Positions 6,476 to 14,630 of a DNA stretch of 26,058 nt are shown here, piece by piece. The stretch lies in NCBI GenBank assembly GCA_964422415.1, contig CAYRBI010000083.1, positions 1 to 26,058 of the forward strand, given 5' to 3'. Under the pieces are notes generated by a model, which was given only the letters and a program-made list of their open reading frames with translations, was not told the DNA's origin and did not search any database. The stretch is from OLB16 sp964422415. Its GTDB lineage: Bacteria; Hinthialibacterota; Hinthialibacteria; OLB16. Each line of letters begins with the position of its first letter. Positions within the stretch are counted from its first letter, which is position 1. The position numbers and the translations under genes are program-made.

Positions 6476-9400
6476 ATGAGGTTGTGGAAGTTGTTGTTGA
6501 TACTCACATTACTAATCCTGCAGACAGAGATGCTCCGCGCGGAGGATACCGAAGCCATGCAATTGGTTCCTGAAGGCAAGTTTGGCCAGGCGCTCAATCC
6601 TAGAGAAAATCCCCCCATGGCGCTTCAAAATGACTCTTATGTTCTTTCTCCATTAACTGTCGAGCTCTGGGCAAAGTTGGATACCCACACCAATTACAAC
6701 ATATTGTTGGCCAATGAGCCCAAATCCTCGGGTACCCACTGGGAGCTCTACACACACACGGGAGATGGCCGATTCGCTCTTTATATGCCCGGGTATACCC
6801 CCCAAATGGTCAACAGCCCCAAGAGCATCACCGATAAGCAATGGCATTACCTGGCCTGGGTCTTCACTGGTGTCTCCGCCCAGTTGTATATCGATGGCGA
6901 GATGGCGGTCGAATCTCCCATCAAATTGAGTGATTCGATCAAACGTGAGGCGGGCGTCCTGAACTTCGGAACTACGATTGGAGTCAACCAGCCGGTTGAC
7001 TGTGATGGACTGATCGATGAAGTCCGTATCTCCCGCGTGGTCCGCAAGATCACCGGTGTTCCCACCGGCCCCTTCGAGGCGGATGCGGATACGGTCAGCT
7101 TGTGGCACATGGATAAGGTGGATGAGAAGGGCACCATCCCAGATGAAGGCTCACTCAAGAACCACTTGCGCATGGAACCAATCCTGCGTGTCTCCATGGA
7201 TCAACTCGATAACGAAAGCTTCAACGCCGGCCCTTCGCCCATGTCCAGCGAGGCCCAAGAGGTGGCCTTGACTGTTGGGAAGAGCGATCACCCCGAGGGA
7301 GCTCCAGTGCTCTCTCTGGATGGTGTCTGGAAGATGGCCGAAAATGGCGAAGAAGCCGCCCGGCTAACAAGCGAGTGGAATGATGCGATCGATGCCAAAG
7401 TTCCGGGAAGCGTGCACACAGCCCTTTTCGCGGTGGGCAAGATCCCCGATCCGAAACTTGCCATGAACGACAAAATCGCCCATGACAAGAGCTTCGAGAC
7501 CTACTGGTTCAAAACCACCTTTAAACGCCCCAAGGGGGCCAAGAATGAGAAATTGGTATTCAATGGCGTGGCTATCCATTGCACTGTGTGGCTCAATGGC
7601 AAACGCTTGGGCGAGCACGATGGCATGTTCGCCGGTCCTGAGTTCGATGTCGCTGGTGATCTGCAAGATGACAACACGCTGATCGTGAAGATCAATCCCG
7701 CTCCGGGTGAGAAAGCGGCGTGGAACAACCCCGCCTGGAATACCACGGTGGTATTCAACAATACCTGGGGCTGGCACTACTCCAGCATTCCACCCCTCGG
7801 CATCTGGCGCTCAGTGAGAATCGAGGGCCAACCAACTGTCAAACTGAATCATCCCTTTGTAGCCACCATGGATGCCCAGGGTGGTGTAGTTGACCTGAGT
7901 GTGGAACTCCTCGGTCAGGAGGCCAACTGGTCTGGGAAGATCCTCGGGACTATTCAACCTGACAATTTCAAGGGTAACACCCTTCAGTTCTCTACCCCAT
8001 TGAAATCCGATGCGGCCTCCAAGACGGTACACCTCCGCTTCAAAGTCCCCAATCCACAACTCTGGTGGCCGAATGGTCAAGGCGATCCGAACCTCTACAA
8101 GATGAAACTCTCTTTTATGCCAGAGAAAGACGGGATTCCCGATACTCGTGAAACCACCTTTGGCATCCGTACCGTGGAGATGGCGCCCCTGCCCGGTGGG
8201 CCCAAGTCGACCGAATTCAACTGGACCTTTGTCATCAACAAGCGCCCCATGTTCGTGCATGGCGCTGGCTGGTGCACGATGGACTCCTCGATGGACTTCT
8301 CCTACGAACGGTATGACCGCCTCATCTCACTGGCGCAGCTGCAGCATGTGCAGATGTTCCGTGGTTGGGGCTCCGGAATGCCGGAGACCGATGAATTTTA
8401 TGATTGCTGCAACCGGCGTGGAGTCATGGTTTTCCAGGAGTGGCCCACCGCTTGGGACAGCCACTTGGTCCAACCCTATGATGAACTCGAGGAAACTGTC
8501 CGTAACTGCACCTACCGGCTCCGCAACAATCCTTCCCTGGTGATGTATGGCGGCGGTAACGAGTCCGGCAACCCCTTCGGCAAAGCCATCGACATGATGG
8601 GAAAGTACTCCATCGAACTCGATGGCACCCGTCAGTTCCACCGTGGCGAGCCCTGGGGCGGCAGTATGCACAACTACAACTGCTACTGGGGCTGGCAGCC
8701 ACTGGATCACAACCTGAACATGACCGCCAAATTCTTCGGCGAGTTCGGCCTGGCCTGCAGTCCGGTGTATGAATCGGTCCAGCGTTACCTGCCGGATACC
8801 GAGAAAAACCTCTGGCCCGCTCCCGATGATGGTTCTCTTGCGCACCATACCCCGATCTTCAACACCGCTGAGGACTTCAAGCGTCTGAAGCACTACTCAG
8901 CTTTCTTCATGCCGGATGACACCATGGAACACTATGTCACCGGTTCCCAGCTCTCCCAGGCCCTGGGTGTCCGTCACCCCCTGGAACTCGCGCGGACTCG
9001 TTGGCCGGAGTGCACAGGTGCCCTGTACTACAAGATGAATGACAATTATCCGGCTGCCTCCTGGGCCTGCGTGGATTGGTTTGGCGCTCCCAAGATGAGT
9101 CACTTCTTCTATCAGGATAGCTTTAACCCACTCCATGCTTGTGTCCTGTTTAAAACTGTCAATTCGGTGGGACAGACCCTTTCCCTGCCCGTGGTCCTGT
9201 TGGATGACGCCGACGAACTCAAGGGCGCGAAGTGGGAGGTGGTTGTCCGTGCCTATGATGAGAAATTGAACGAGATCAAGAAGGAGTCCTTCACTGGGAA
9301 CGATTCCGTCGAGCGTGTTAAAAAGCTCGGTGAGTTCGCGCTCTCCGAGGAGCAGACCAAGACAGTACCCCTTCTGGTGACCGTCCAGACCTTGAAGGAT

Positions 9401-9688
9401 GGGAAGCTCGCTGAGAGGACCTTCTACTTCGTCAACTACGAGACCAAGAAGGGTTCGCTCATGGACCTGCCCAAAACCAAGATCACCATGAAGGCCGATG
9501 GCAATAAGGTCAATGTCACCAACGAAGGCAAGGTTCCCGCCGTGGGCGTGTATGTGAGCCAGCCGGGTCATGCCGACACCTTCACCGCCGATGATGGCTA
9601 TTTCTGGCTGGATGCGGGCGAAACCCACTCGGTGACTGTCAACGCCACCGAAGGACTGAAACTGGAAGCCTGGAACGGAGAGAAATAG
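6476..9688 (+). CDS. Secreted LamG-GH2 glycosidase, beta-mannosidase-like
   Basis: Predicted retaining exo-glycosidase, most like beta-mannosidases of family GH2, exported by a signal peptide (MRLWKLLLILTLLILQTEMLRA). A LamG/concanavalin-like domain (about 40-195) includes WHYLAWVFTG, LYIDGE and GLIDEVRIS. The GH2 jelly-roll begins near 278 (LSLDGVWKMAENG) with YWFKTTF and VWLNGKRLGEHDGMF. An immunoglobulin-like domain follows, then the TIM barrel with FRGWGSG.PETDEFYDCCNRRG. The likely acid/base is E696 in YGGGNES and the nucleophile E756 in FFGEFGLACSP. The C-terminus is beta-rich. At 1070 aa it is longer than a plain beta-mannosidase because of the LamG domain. ATG 6476 follows AAGGAGA by 5 nt. 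Exact sugar specificity is inferred; beta-mannoside is the best guess. Confidence 0.9.
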   Translation: MRLWKLLLILTLLILQTEMLRAEDTEAMQLVPEGKFGQALNPRENPPMALQNDSYVLSPLTVELWAKLDTHTNYNILLANEPKSSGTHWELYTHTGDGRFALYMPGYTPQMVNSPKSITDKQWHYLAWVFTGVSAQLYIDGEMAVESPIKLSDSIKREAGVLNFGTTIGVNQPVDCDGLIDEVRISRVVRKITGVPTGPFEADADTVSLWHMDKVDEKGTIPDEGSLKNHLRMEPILRVSMDQLDNESFNAGPSPMSSEAQEVALTVGKSDHPEGAPVLSLDGVWKMAENGEEAARLTSEWNDAIDAKVPGSVHTALFAVGKIPDPKLAMNDKIAHDKSFETYWFKTTFKRPKGAKNEKLVFNGVAIHCTVWLNGKRLGEHDGMFAGPEFDVAGDLQDDNTLIVKINPAPGEKAAWNNPAWNTTVVFNNTWGWHYSSIPPLGIWRSVRIEGQPTVKLNHPFVATMDAQGGVVDLSVELLGQEANWSGKILGTIQPDNFKGNTLQFSTPLKSDAASKTVHLRFKVPNPQLWWPNGQGDPNLYKMKLSFMPEKDGIPDTRETTFGIRTVEMAPLPGGPKSTEFNWTFVINKRPMFVHGAGWCTMDSSMDFSYERYDRLISLAQLQHVQMFRGWGSGMPETDEFYDCCNRRGVMVFQEWPTAWDSHLVQPYDELEETVRNCTYRLRNNPSLVMYGGGNESGNPFGKAIDMMGKYSIELDGTRQFHRGEPWGGSMHNYNCYWGWQPLDHNLNMTAKFFGEFGLACSPVYESVQRYLPDTEKNLWPAPDDGSLAHHTPIFNTAEDFKRLKHYSAFFMPDDTMEHYVTGSQLSQALGVRHPLELARTRWPECTGALYYKMNDNYPAASWACVDWFGAPKMSHFFYQDSFNPLHACVLFKTVNSVGQTLSLPVVLLDDADELKGAKWEVVVRAYDEKLNEIKKESFTGNDSVERVKKLGEFALSEEQTKTVPLLVTVQTLKDGKLAERTFYFVNYETKKGSLMDLPKTKITMKADGNKVNVTNEGKVPAVGVYVSQPGHADTFTADDGYFWLDAGETHSVTVNATEGLKLEAWNGEK

Positions 9689-9715
9689 TCCGCTTCTTCA
9701 GACTGTATCGCTTGG

Positions 9716-9753
9716 CTGGCCCCGGGGTCGACCTCCGGGGCCAGTTTTGTTTC
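9716..9753 (+). terminator. Rho-independent terminator of the GH2 gene
   Basis: A perfect 10-bp stem, CTGGCCCCGG (9716-9725) and CCGGGGCCAG (9735-9744), with a 9-nt loop, is followed by TTTTGTTT. It begins 28 nt after the stop codon. Confidence 0.88.
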
Positions 9754-9801
9754 TACAAGACCCAATGGCGGCAAAGGCGGCGAATCCCTGGATGCTCCAC
9801 T

Positions 9802-9840
9802 GGAACGAGAGGATTCCAATTCCAGCGTTCCTTTTTTTTT
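9802..9840 (+). terminator. Second hairpin with nine T
   Basis: GGAACG (9802-9807) pairs with CGTTCC (9826-9831), immediately followed by nine T. The stem is only 6 bp with an 18-nt loop, so it is a weaker back-up terminator candidate. The rest of the 309-bp gap up to the rhamnosidase gene holds no supported gene. Confidence 0.4.
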
Positions 9841-9997
9841 CATTCTCCACGTTTTCCCACCTTTTCCACGCCCTCCATGATTCAACACATTCAACCATTG
9901 TTCACCAATCCGGCACTCCGGTGACCTCCTCATTCCCGTCCTTTCTGAGTACCATCCCCCATCCGTCACATCCTACAGACCAGGGAAGTCTTTTATC

Positions 9998-12900
9998 GTG
10001 ATAAGAATCGCTCTCTTACCCTCCTTTTTTGTCTCATTAGCCACGTTGTTTTTGCAGTCAACTGCTTCATGTCAGGAGGCCACGCCATTGACCATCAAAG
10101 ACCTGCGTTGCGAGTACCTCCAATCCCCCCTGGGAATCGACACACTGAAACCTTGTCTCAGCTGGGTACTCCAGACCACACCGCCAGATTTTAATGGCGC
10201 CTCTCAAAGCGCCTACCGGGTATTGGTGGCTTCCGCAGCTGGGGTATTAGCGAAAGACCAGGGAGACCTCTGGGATTCCGGTGTGGTGAAGTCCAGTGAG
10301 ACTTTTATGATCGAATATGCCGGAGCGCCACTTCATGCGAATCAACGCTGCTGGTGGAAGGTATGTGTCTGGGACCAGAAGGGTGTTCAGGGCAGTTGGA
10401 GCGAACCGGCTTACTGGACCATGGGTCCGTTGGCTCCCTCAGACTGGCATGGGAAGTGGATTGCCGCCCCGCCGAGTGGAGAAAGCGCCAACACACCCCG
10501 GCCACTCCCCATCTTCAGACATGAGTTCACGGTCGAGAAAAAGGTCCGTAATGCTTCCATCTCGATCTGCGGGTTGGGACACTACGAACTACGGCTAAAT
10601 GGCCAGAAGGCTGGTGATCAGGTCCTCGATCCCGGCTGGACCAACTACAAGAAGACTTACCTTTACTCAACCTATGATGTGACCACCCATCTCCAGGAAG
10701 GCCCGAATGCCATAGGGATTCTGTTGGGGAATGGTATGTATAACGTTCCCGGTGGGCGGTACACCAAGGCAACATGGTCCTTCGGAGAACCCAAGGCTAT
10801 CATGCAACTCACCATCCAATATGAGGATGGCACTACCAGCGAGGTGGTCACCGATGGGAATTGGAAATGGATGCAAGGCCCCATCCAGTTCTCCTGCACC
10901 TATGGCGGAGAGGATTATGACTCACGCCTGATACAGCCCGGCTGGGATTCGAGCGGATTCACTGAGTCGGCGGTCTGGTCACCCGTGGTGGAGACCGAAG
11001 GACCGGGTGGCTCGCTCAAGGCCCAGATGAACGAACCGGTGAAGGTGGTTGAAAAACTTCATCCCGTGGGCCCTCCCGTGAAGTCCGGAGAGGGGTGGCT
11101 CTATGATTTTGGGCAGAATGCCTCGGGATGGGCAAAGGTGATGTTGCGTGGCCCCGCTGGAAGCATGGTCCGCATCACTCCAGCTGAAAGCCTCAAGGAT
11201 GGCAAGATCGACCAGTCCCAGTCAGGGACGCCCTTCTATTGGCAATACACCCTGCGTGGCGAGGGGCTGGAGGAGTGGGCCCCCAGGTTCAGTTATTATG
11301 GATTCCGTTGGGTGCTCGTGGAGGGAGCTACTCCTGCTGGTCAAGGTTCCTCCTCGGGCCCTATCCTGGATGACATCGAGGATCAGATCATCGCCACCAG
11401 TGTTGAGCAGACAGGTTCCTTCGCGTGTTCGAACGAGCTCCTTAACAAAACCCACCAAATCATCAAGTGGGCAATCCTGAGCAACATGAAAAGCCTGCTG
11501 ACCGACTGCCCCCACCGTGAGAAACTGGGCTGGCTAGAGCAGGACCACCTGGTGGCACCGGGGGTGATGGATAACTTCGGGGTGGCCGCCCTGTACCGCA
11601 AGATCGCTGGTGACATGACCGAGGCGCAACTCGAAAATGGCCTGGTGCCCGACATCGCCCCTGAGTATACAGTTTTCCCAGAAGGTTTTCGTGATTCACC
11701 AGAATTTGGTGGCGCTGTTGTTCTGGCCACCTGGCAGGCTTATCAACGTTATGGTGACCGGCGGATTCTCGAAAAACATTTCGACACCATGAAACGGTAT
11801 GTCGATTACCTGCAGAGCAAGTCGCAAGACCTCATCCTCTCGTATGGCTTGGGCGACTGGTATGATCTGGGACCCAATCCACCCGGTCACTCCCAACTCA
11901 CTCCCTTCGGGATCACCGCGACCGGGATCTTTTTTGAGTGTGTACGTAATCTGGAACGGATCGCGGCCGTCCTCGGACGCATGGATGAAGCCACCCGGCT
12001 GGGAGAACTGGGAAAAAACATCAGGAATTCCTTTAACAAGCAGTTTCTCAACCTGGAGACCCACCAATACGCCACAGGCAGCCAGACCTCCAATGCCATG
12101 CCATTGGCGGTGGGACTTGTTCCCGAAGAGGAGCGCGCGGCGGTCCTCGCCAACCTGATCCAGGATATCCGCTCGCATAACAACCACACCACGGCGGGAG
12201 ATATAGGGCACTGTTATGTTCTCCGGGCCTTGGCTGCGGCGGGCCGCTCGGATGTCATTTTTGACATGGCCAGACAGGAGGACCACCCCAGTTATGGATT
12301 CCAGATCAAGAATGGCGCGACCACTTTGACTGAGGCGTGGAATGGACCAGTCTACGGCAACTCCCAAAACCATTTCATGCTGGGGCACATCCAGAAATGG
12401 TTCTATCAGGATCTGGCGGGAATCCGTATCGATCTTTCCCTTCCCGTCAATGAACGGCTCACCCTGAGTCCCCAACCTGTTTCTGGTCTCGACACAGCGG
12501 AGGCCAGCTACTCCTCGATCCTAGGACCAATCGCCAGCAAGTGGCGGCGTGAGGGTCAGGCCATCCACTTCGAGTTCTCGATTCCAGCCAATGTCACCGT
12601 CACCATCCGCATTCCAGCCCATGCACCCGAGGCCATCACCTCGAATGGGAAACCTCTACAGGAAACACAAGGTGTCCGGTTTGCCAAACAAGAGGGAGAA
12701 ACCGTCGTTCTTGAAGCTGTTTCCGGAAAATATGTCTTTACTACCTCCGAGGCAGCAGTTCAAACAGGAGCAGCTCCTCCCGCGGTAGATATCGATGTGG
12801 CCACATTGGATCAGTGGTCACAACCTTTGCGTAACTGGCACTACTACCCCGAGTATGTGATTCCCCCCAATCCGGAGAATGACCTGGGATTCCAGATGAC

Positions 12901-13774
12901 GGATTGCCCCTTGGTGTGGCGGAAGGGGGATGAGTGGCGGATGTTCTACATCGGTTTTGATGGCAAGGGCTACCAAACCGCCCTAGCGGTCAGCAAGGAC
13001 TTAGTCCACTGGGAGCAGAAGGGGTTGGTCATGGGGTACGGCAAGGAGGGAGCTTTCGATTATGGCGGTGTGGCCTTCGGAGGTCTCTTGTTCGAATCCT
13101 ATGACCTCAAGGCCCCCCGCACGTTAAAGAAATGGAACGACAAGTATTGGGCTCTGTATGGGTGTTATGCTCATCAAGGTGGTTATGAGATCCGTCCAGG
13201 AGCTGAGGGATTGGCTTGGAGTGAAGATGGAGAAACATGGCACAGAGCCTCCGAGGATCGGCCGATACTCTCTATCGAAGGCGCGGCGGAGTGGGAGAAG
13301 GACTGCATCTATGCCCCCTGGTTGATCGAGCATGAGGGCAAGTTCTACGATTTCTACAATGCCGCTAATGGCAGCATCGAACAGATGGGCTTCGTGGTAT
13401 CCACGGATTTGGTGAACTGGACCCGGAATCCAGACAATCCGGTCGTCCGCAACCGGAAGGGTGGGTACGATGAGGAGTTCTGCTCGGATGGCAAGGTGTT
13501 CCGGGATGGAGACCACTGGGTCATGATTTACTTCGGAGTCGGAAAGGGTGGCGCGCATATCATGGCCGCCTTCTCGCGTGATCTGGAGCATTGGACCGCG
13601 CATCCGGAACCATTATACAAGGCCAGCGGCAATCCCAGTGGCTTGGACCAACAGTTCGCTCATAAGGTGTCTCTAGTTTACCGTCCAGAGAATGATACCT
13701 TTTACATGCATTACTGCGCGGTGGGACCAAAGGGACGGGGCATTGGCTTACTCACCAGCAAGCCCTTAAAATAA
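9998..13774 (+). CDS. Secreted GH78 alpha-L-rhamnosidase fused to a five-bladed-propeller glycosidase
   Basis: Predicted two-enzyme fusion of 1258 aa. After a signal peptide (MIRIALLPSFFVSLATLFLQSTAS), residues 30 to about 900 follow the bacterial alpha-L-rhamnosidase plan: an N-terminal Fn3-like region (CEYLQSPLGID, YRVLVASAAG, LWDSG), then carbohydrate-binding beta domains. The (alpha/alpha)6 barrel has TDCPHREKLGWLEQDHL (acidic D503, E508) and GATTLTEAWNG with E779, and a C-terminal beta sandwich follows. From about residue 926 a different domain starts. It has propeller-blade repeats (WRMFYIGFDGKGYQTALAVS; GKFYDFYNAANGSIEQMGFV; HWVMIYFGVGKGGAHIMAAF), each followed by [DS]LVxW-like turns, as in GH43/GH32/GH117/GH130-type enzymes. 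The second domain's family and activity are unassigned. GTG 9998 follows AGGGAAG by 9 nt; no closer ATG fits. The frame is continuous through the junction. Confidence 0.9.
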   Translation: MIRIALLPSFFVSLATLFLQSTASCQEATPLTIKDLRCEYLQSPLGIDTLKPCLSWVLQTTPPDFNGASQSAYRVLVASAAGVLAKDQGDLWDSGVVKSSETFMIEYAGAPLHANQRCWWKVCVWDQKGVQGSWSEPAYWTMGPLAPSDWHGKWIAAPPSGESANTPRPLPIFRHEFTVEKKVRNASISICGLGHYELRLNGQKAGDQVLDPGWTNYKKTYLYSTYDVTTHLQEGPNAIGILLGNGMYNVPGGRYTKATWSFGEPKAIMQLTIQYEDGTTSEVVTDGNWKWMQGPIQFSCTYGGEDYDSRLIQPGWDSSGFTESAVWSPVVETEGPGGSLKAQMNEPVKVVEKLHPVGPPVKSGEGWLYDFGQNASGWAKVMLRGPAGSMVRITPAESLKDGKIDQSQSGTPFYWQYTLRGEGLEEWAPRFSYYGFRWVLVEGATPAGQGSSSGPILDDIEDQIIATSVEQTGSFACSNELLNKTHQIIKWAILSNMKSLLTDCPHREKLGWLEQDHLVAPGVMDNFGVAALYRKIAGDMTEAQLENGLVPDIAPEYTVFPEGFRDSPEFGGAVVLATWQAYQRYGDRRILEKHFDTMKRYVDYLQSKSQDLILSYGLGDWYDLGPNPPGHSQLTPFGITATGIFFECVRNLERIAAVLGRMDEATRLGELGKNIRNSFNKQFLNLETHQYATGSQTSNAMPLAVGLVPEEERAAVLANLIQDIRSHNNHTTAGDIGHCYVLRALAAAGRSDVIFDMARQEDHPSYGFQIKNGATTLTEAWNGPVYGNSQNHFMLGHIQKWFYQDLAGIRIDLSLPVNERLTLSPQPVSGLDTAEASYSSILGPIASKWRREGQAIHFEFSIPANVTVTIRIPAHAPEAITSNGKPLQETQGVRFAKQEGETVVLEAVSGKYVFTTSEAAVQTGAAPPAVDIDVATLDQWSQPLRNWHYYPEYVIPPNPENDLGFQMTDCPLVWRKGDEWRMFYIGFDGKGYQTALAVSKDLVHWEQKGLVMGYGKEGAFDYGGVAFGGLLFESYDLKAPRTLKKWNDKYWALYGCYAHQGGYEIRPGAEGLAWSEDGETWHRASEDRPILSIEGAAEWEKDCIYAPWLIEHEGKFYDFYNAANGSIEQMGFVVSTDLVNWTRNPDNPVVRNRKGGYDEEFCSDGKVFRDGDHWVMIYFGVGKGGAHIMAAFSRDLEHWTAHPEPLYKASGNPSGLDQQFAHKVSLVYRPENDTFYMHYCAVGPKGRGIGLLTSKPLK

Positions 13775-13784
13775 GACTCGGTTA

Positions 13785-13798
13785 TGCTCATCTGAGCA
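13785..13798. terminator. Small hairpin after the rhamnosidase gene
   Basis: TGCTC-atct-GAGCA forms a short stem 10 nt past the stop, without a T-run. It could be a weak terminator. Confidence 0.25.
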
Positions 13799-13827
13799 AC
13801 CCTATAGTGAGACATGTGAATTGTGTA

Positions 13828-13842
13828 TTGTTAAACTAACAA
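13828..13842. promoter_or_regulatory. Palindrome upstream of the DUF4956-TolC-HlyD operon
   Basis: Perfect TTGTTA-aac-TAACAA about 70 nt ahead of the operon start. The shape fits a dimeric regulator site. No regulator gene is adjacent. Confidence 0.35.
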
Positions 13843-13884
13843 GGATGATATGGGTGCTATGGGATCAATCTATATGGGGGAGAT

Positions 13885-13899
13885 AGACCTAAAAGGTCT
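13885..13899. promoter_or_regulatory. Second palindrome just before the operon start
   Basis: Perfect AGACCT-aaa-AGGTCT, with the same 6-3-6 geometry as the palindrome at 13828-13842 but a different sequence. It ends 11 nt before ATG 13911 and overlaps the 5' side of the ribosome-site region, so it could act as an operator or an mRNA hairpin. Confidence 0.35.
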
Positions 13900-13910
13900 G
13901 TGAAGGATTG

Positions 13911-14630
13911 ATGGAAGACTGGCTCCAATCACTTATTTCATCTTTTTTTGATTCATCCCGCTGGCAATACCAGTTGGATAACAACATCCAAGAGGCCGCC
14001 AAAGTGTTTCTGGCGGCGTTTCTGGGGGTATGTCTTTCCTTTAAACGGAAACCTGACCGTTACCGGCTTAATTTAGTCGAGGCCCATGCCTTACTGGCAA
14101 TGGCGGGAGCCATGTTTATCGGCATCATCGGTGGCGAGATGGTCCGTGCGGTCGCGCTCCTTGGTGCGGCCAGCATCGTGCGCTTCCGGTATGCAGTCGC
14201 CAATGCGCGGGATGCTTCAACCTTGATCCTTTCATTGGGAATTGGGATGGGGTGTGGCAGCGGTTTATTCCTTCAGGTAACTGCTGGCACTATTCTGATC
14301 CTGATTGTTTGCCGGCTCCTGGCCTTCTTCCCGGAAGTGCTCCCCTTCTCGGCGGTCAGCCGGAAGGATCATATGATCCTGCATTTACAATGTGATGATT
14401 ACGATGTAGCGATGAGCCGTGTTCATACGATTCTCGCTGAAAATGATATTCGTCACACGGTTTCCTCTTATGATCTGAAATTCCGTAAGGGTGGGGAGCA
14501 AGAGGTCTCAGAGGTCACTTTAGAGGTAGCGGTAAATACAGATACTGACTTGCATGGAATCAGTAAACAGATTATGGGTCCAGGTGTCTCACGGGTCGGT
14601 TGGCAGAGCGCTCAATCTCAACAACGATGA
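13911..14630 (+). CDS. DUF4956/MgtC-like integral membrane protein
   Basis: A 239-aa inner-membrane protein of unknown biochemical role. The N-terminal half has several hydrophobic helices (AAKVFLAAFLGVCL; ALLAMAGAMFIGIIG; AVALLGAASIV; LILSLGIGMGCGSG; AGTILILIVCRLLAFF). The stretch GAASIVRFRYAVANARDASTL and then GIGMGCGSG matches the DUF4956 pattern (GA.SI.RFR....DP.D....L.IG.GCG) better than classical MgtC. The cytosolic C-terminus (about 155-239) looks like a small alpha/beta ACT-like domain. ATG 13911 is preferred over TTG 13908; GAAGG precedes it closely. The stop overlaps the TolC-family start as ATGA, indicating translational coupling. It occupies the first position of an operon where a transporter would be expected. 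Confidence 0.8.
   Translation: MEDWLQSLISSFFDSSRWQYQLDNNIQEAAKVFLAAFLGVCLSFKRKPDRYRLNLVEAHALLAMAGAMFIGIIGGEMVRAVALLGAASIVRFRYAVANARDASTLILSLGIGMGCGSGLFLQVTAGTILILIVCRLLAFFPEVLPFSAVSRKDHMILHLQCDDYDVAMSRVHTILAENDIRHTVSSYDLKFRKGGEQEVSEVTLEVAVNTDTDLHGISKQIMGPGVSRVGWQSAQSQQR

Noticed and set aside
8897..9628. Long minus-strand open frame (243 codons) inside the GH2 gene
   Set aside because: It is a shadow of the GH2 coding strand, which has clear catalytic motifs; the antisense product matches nothing I know.
9598..9969. Minus-strand open frame (123 codons) over the GH2 end and intergenic region
   Set aside because: It crosses a strong terminator and low-complexity sequence and has no ribosome site or domain.
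11696..12475. Long minus-strand open frame (259 codons) inside the rhamnosidase gene
   Set aside because: Same reason: shadow of a well-supported GH78 domain.
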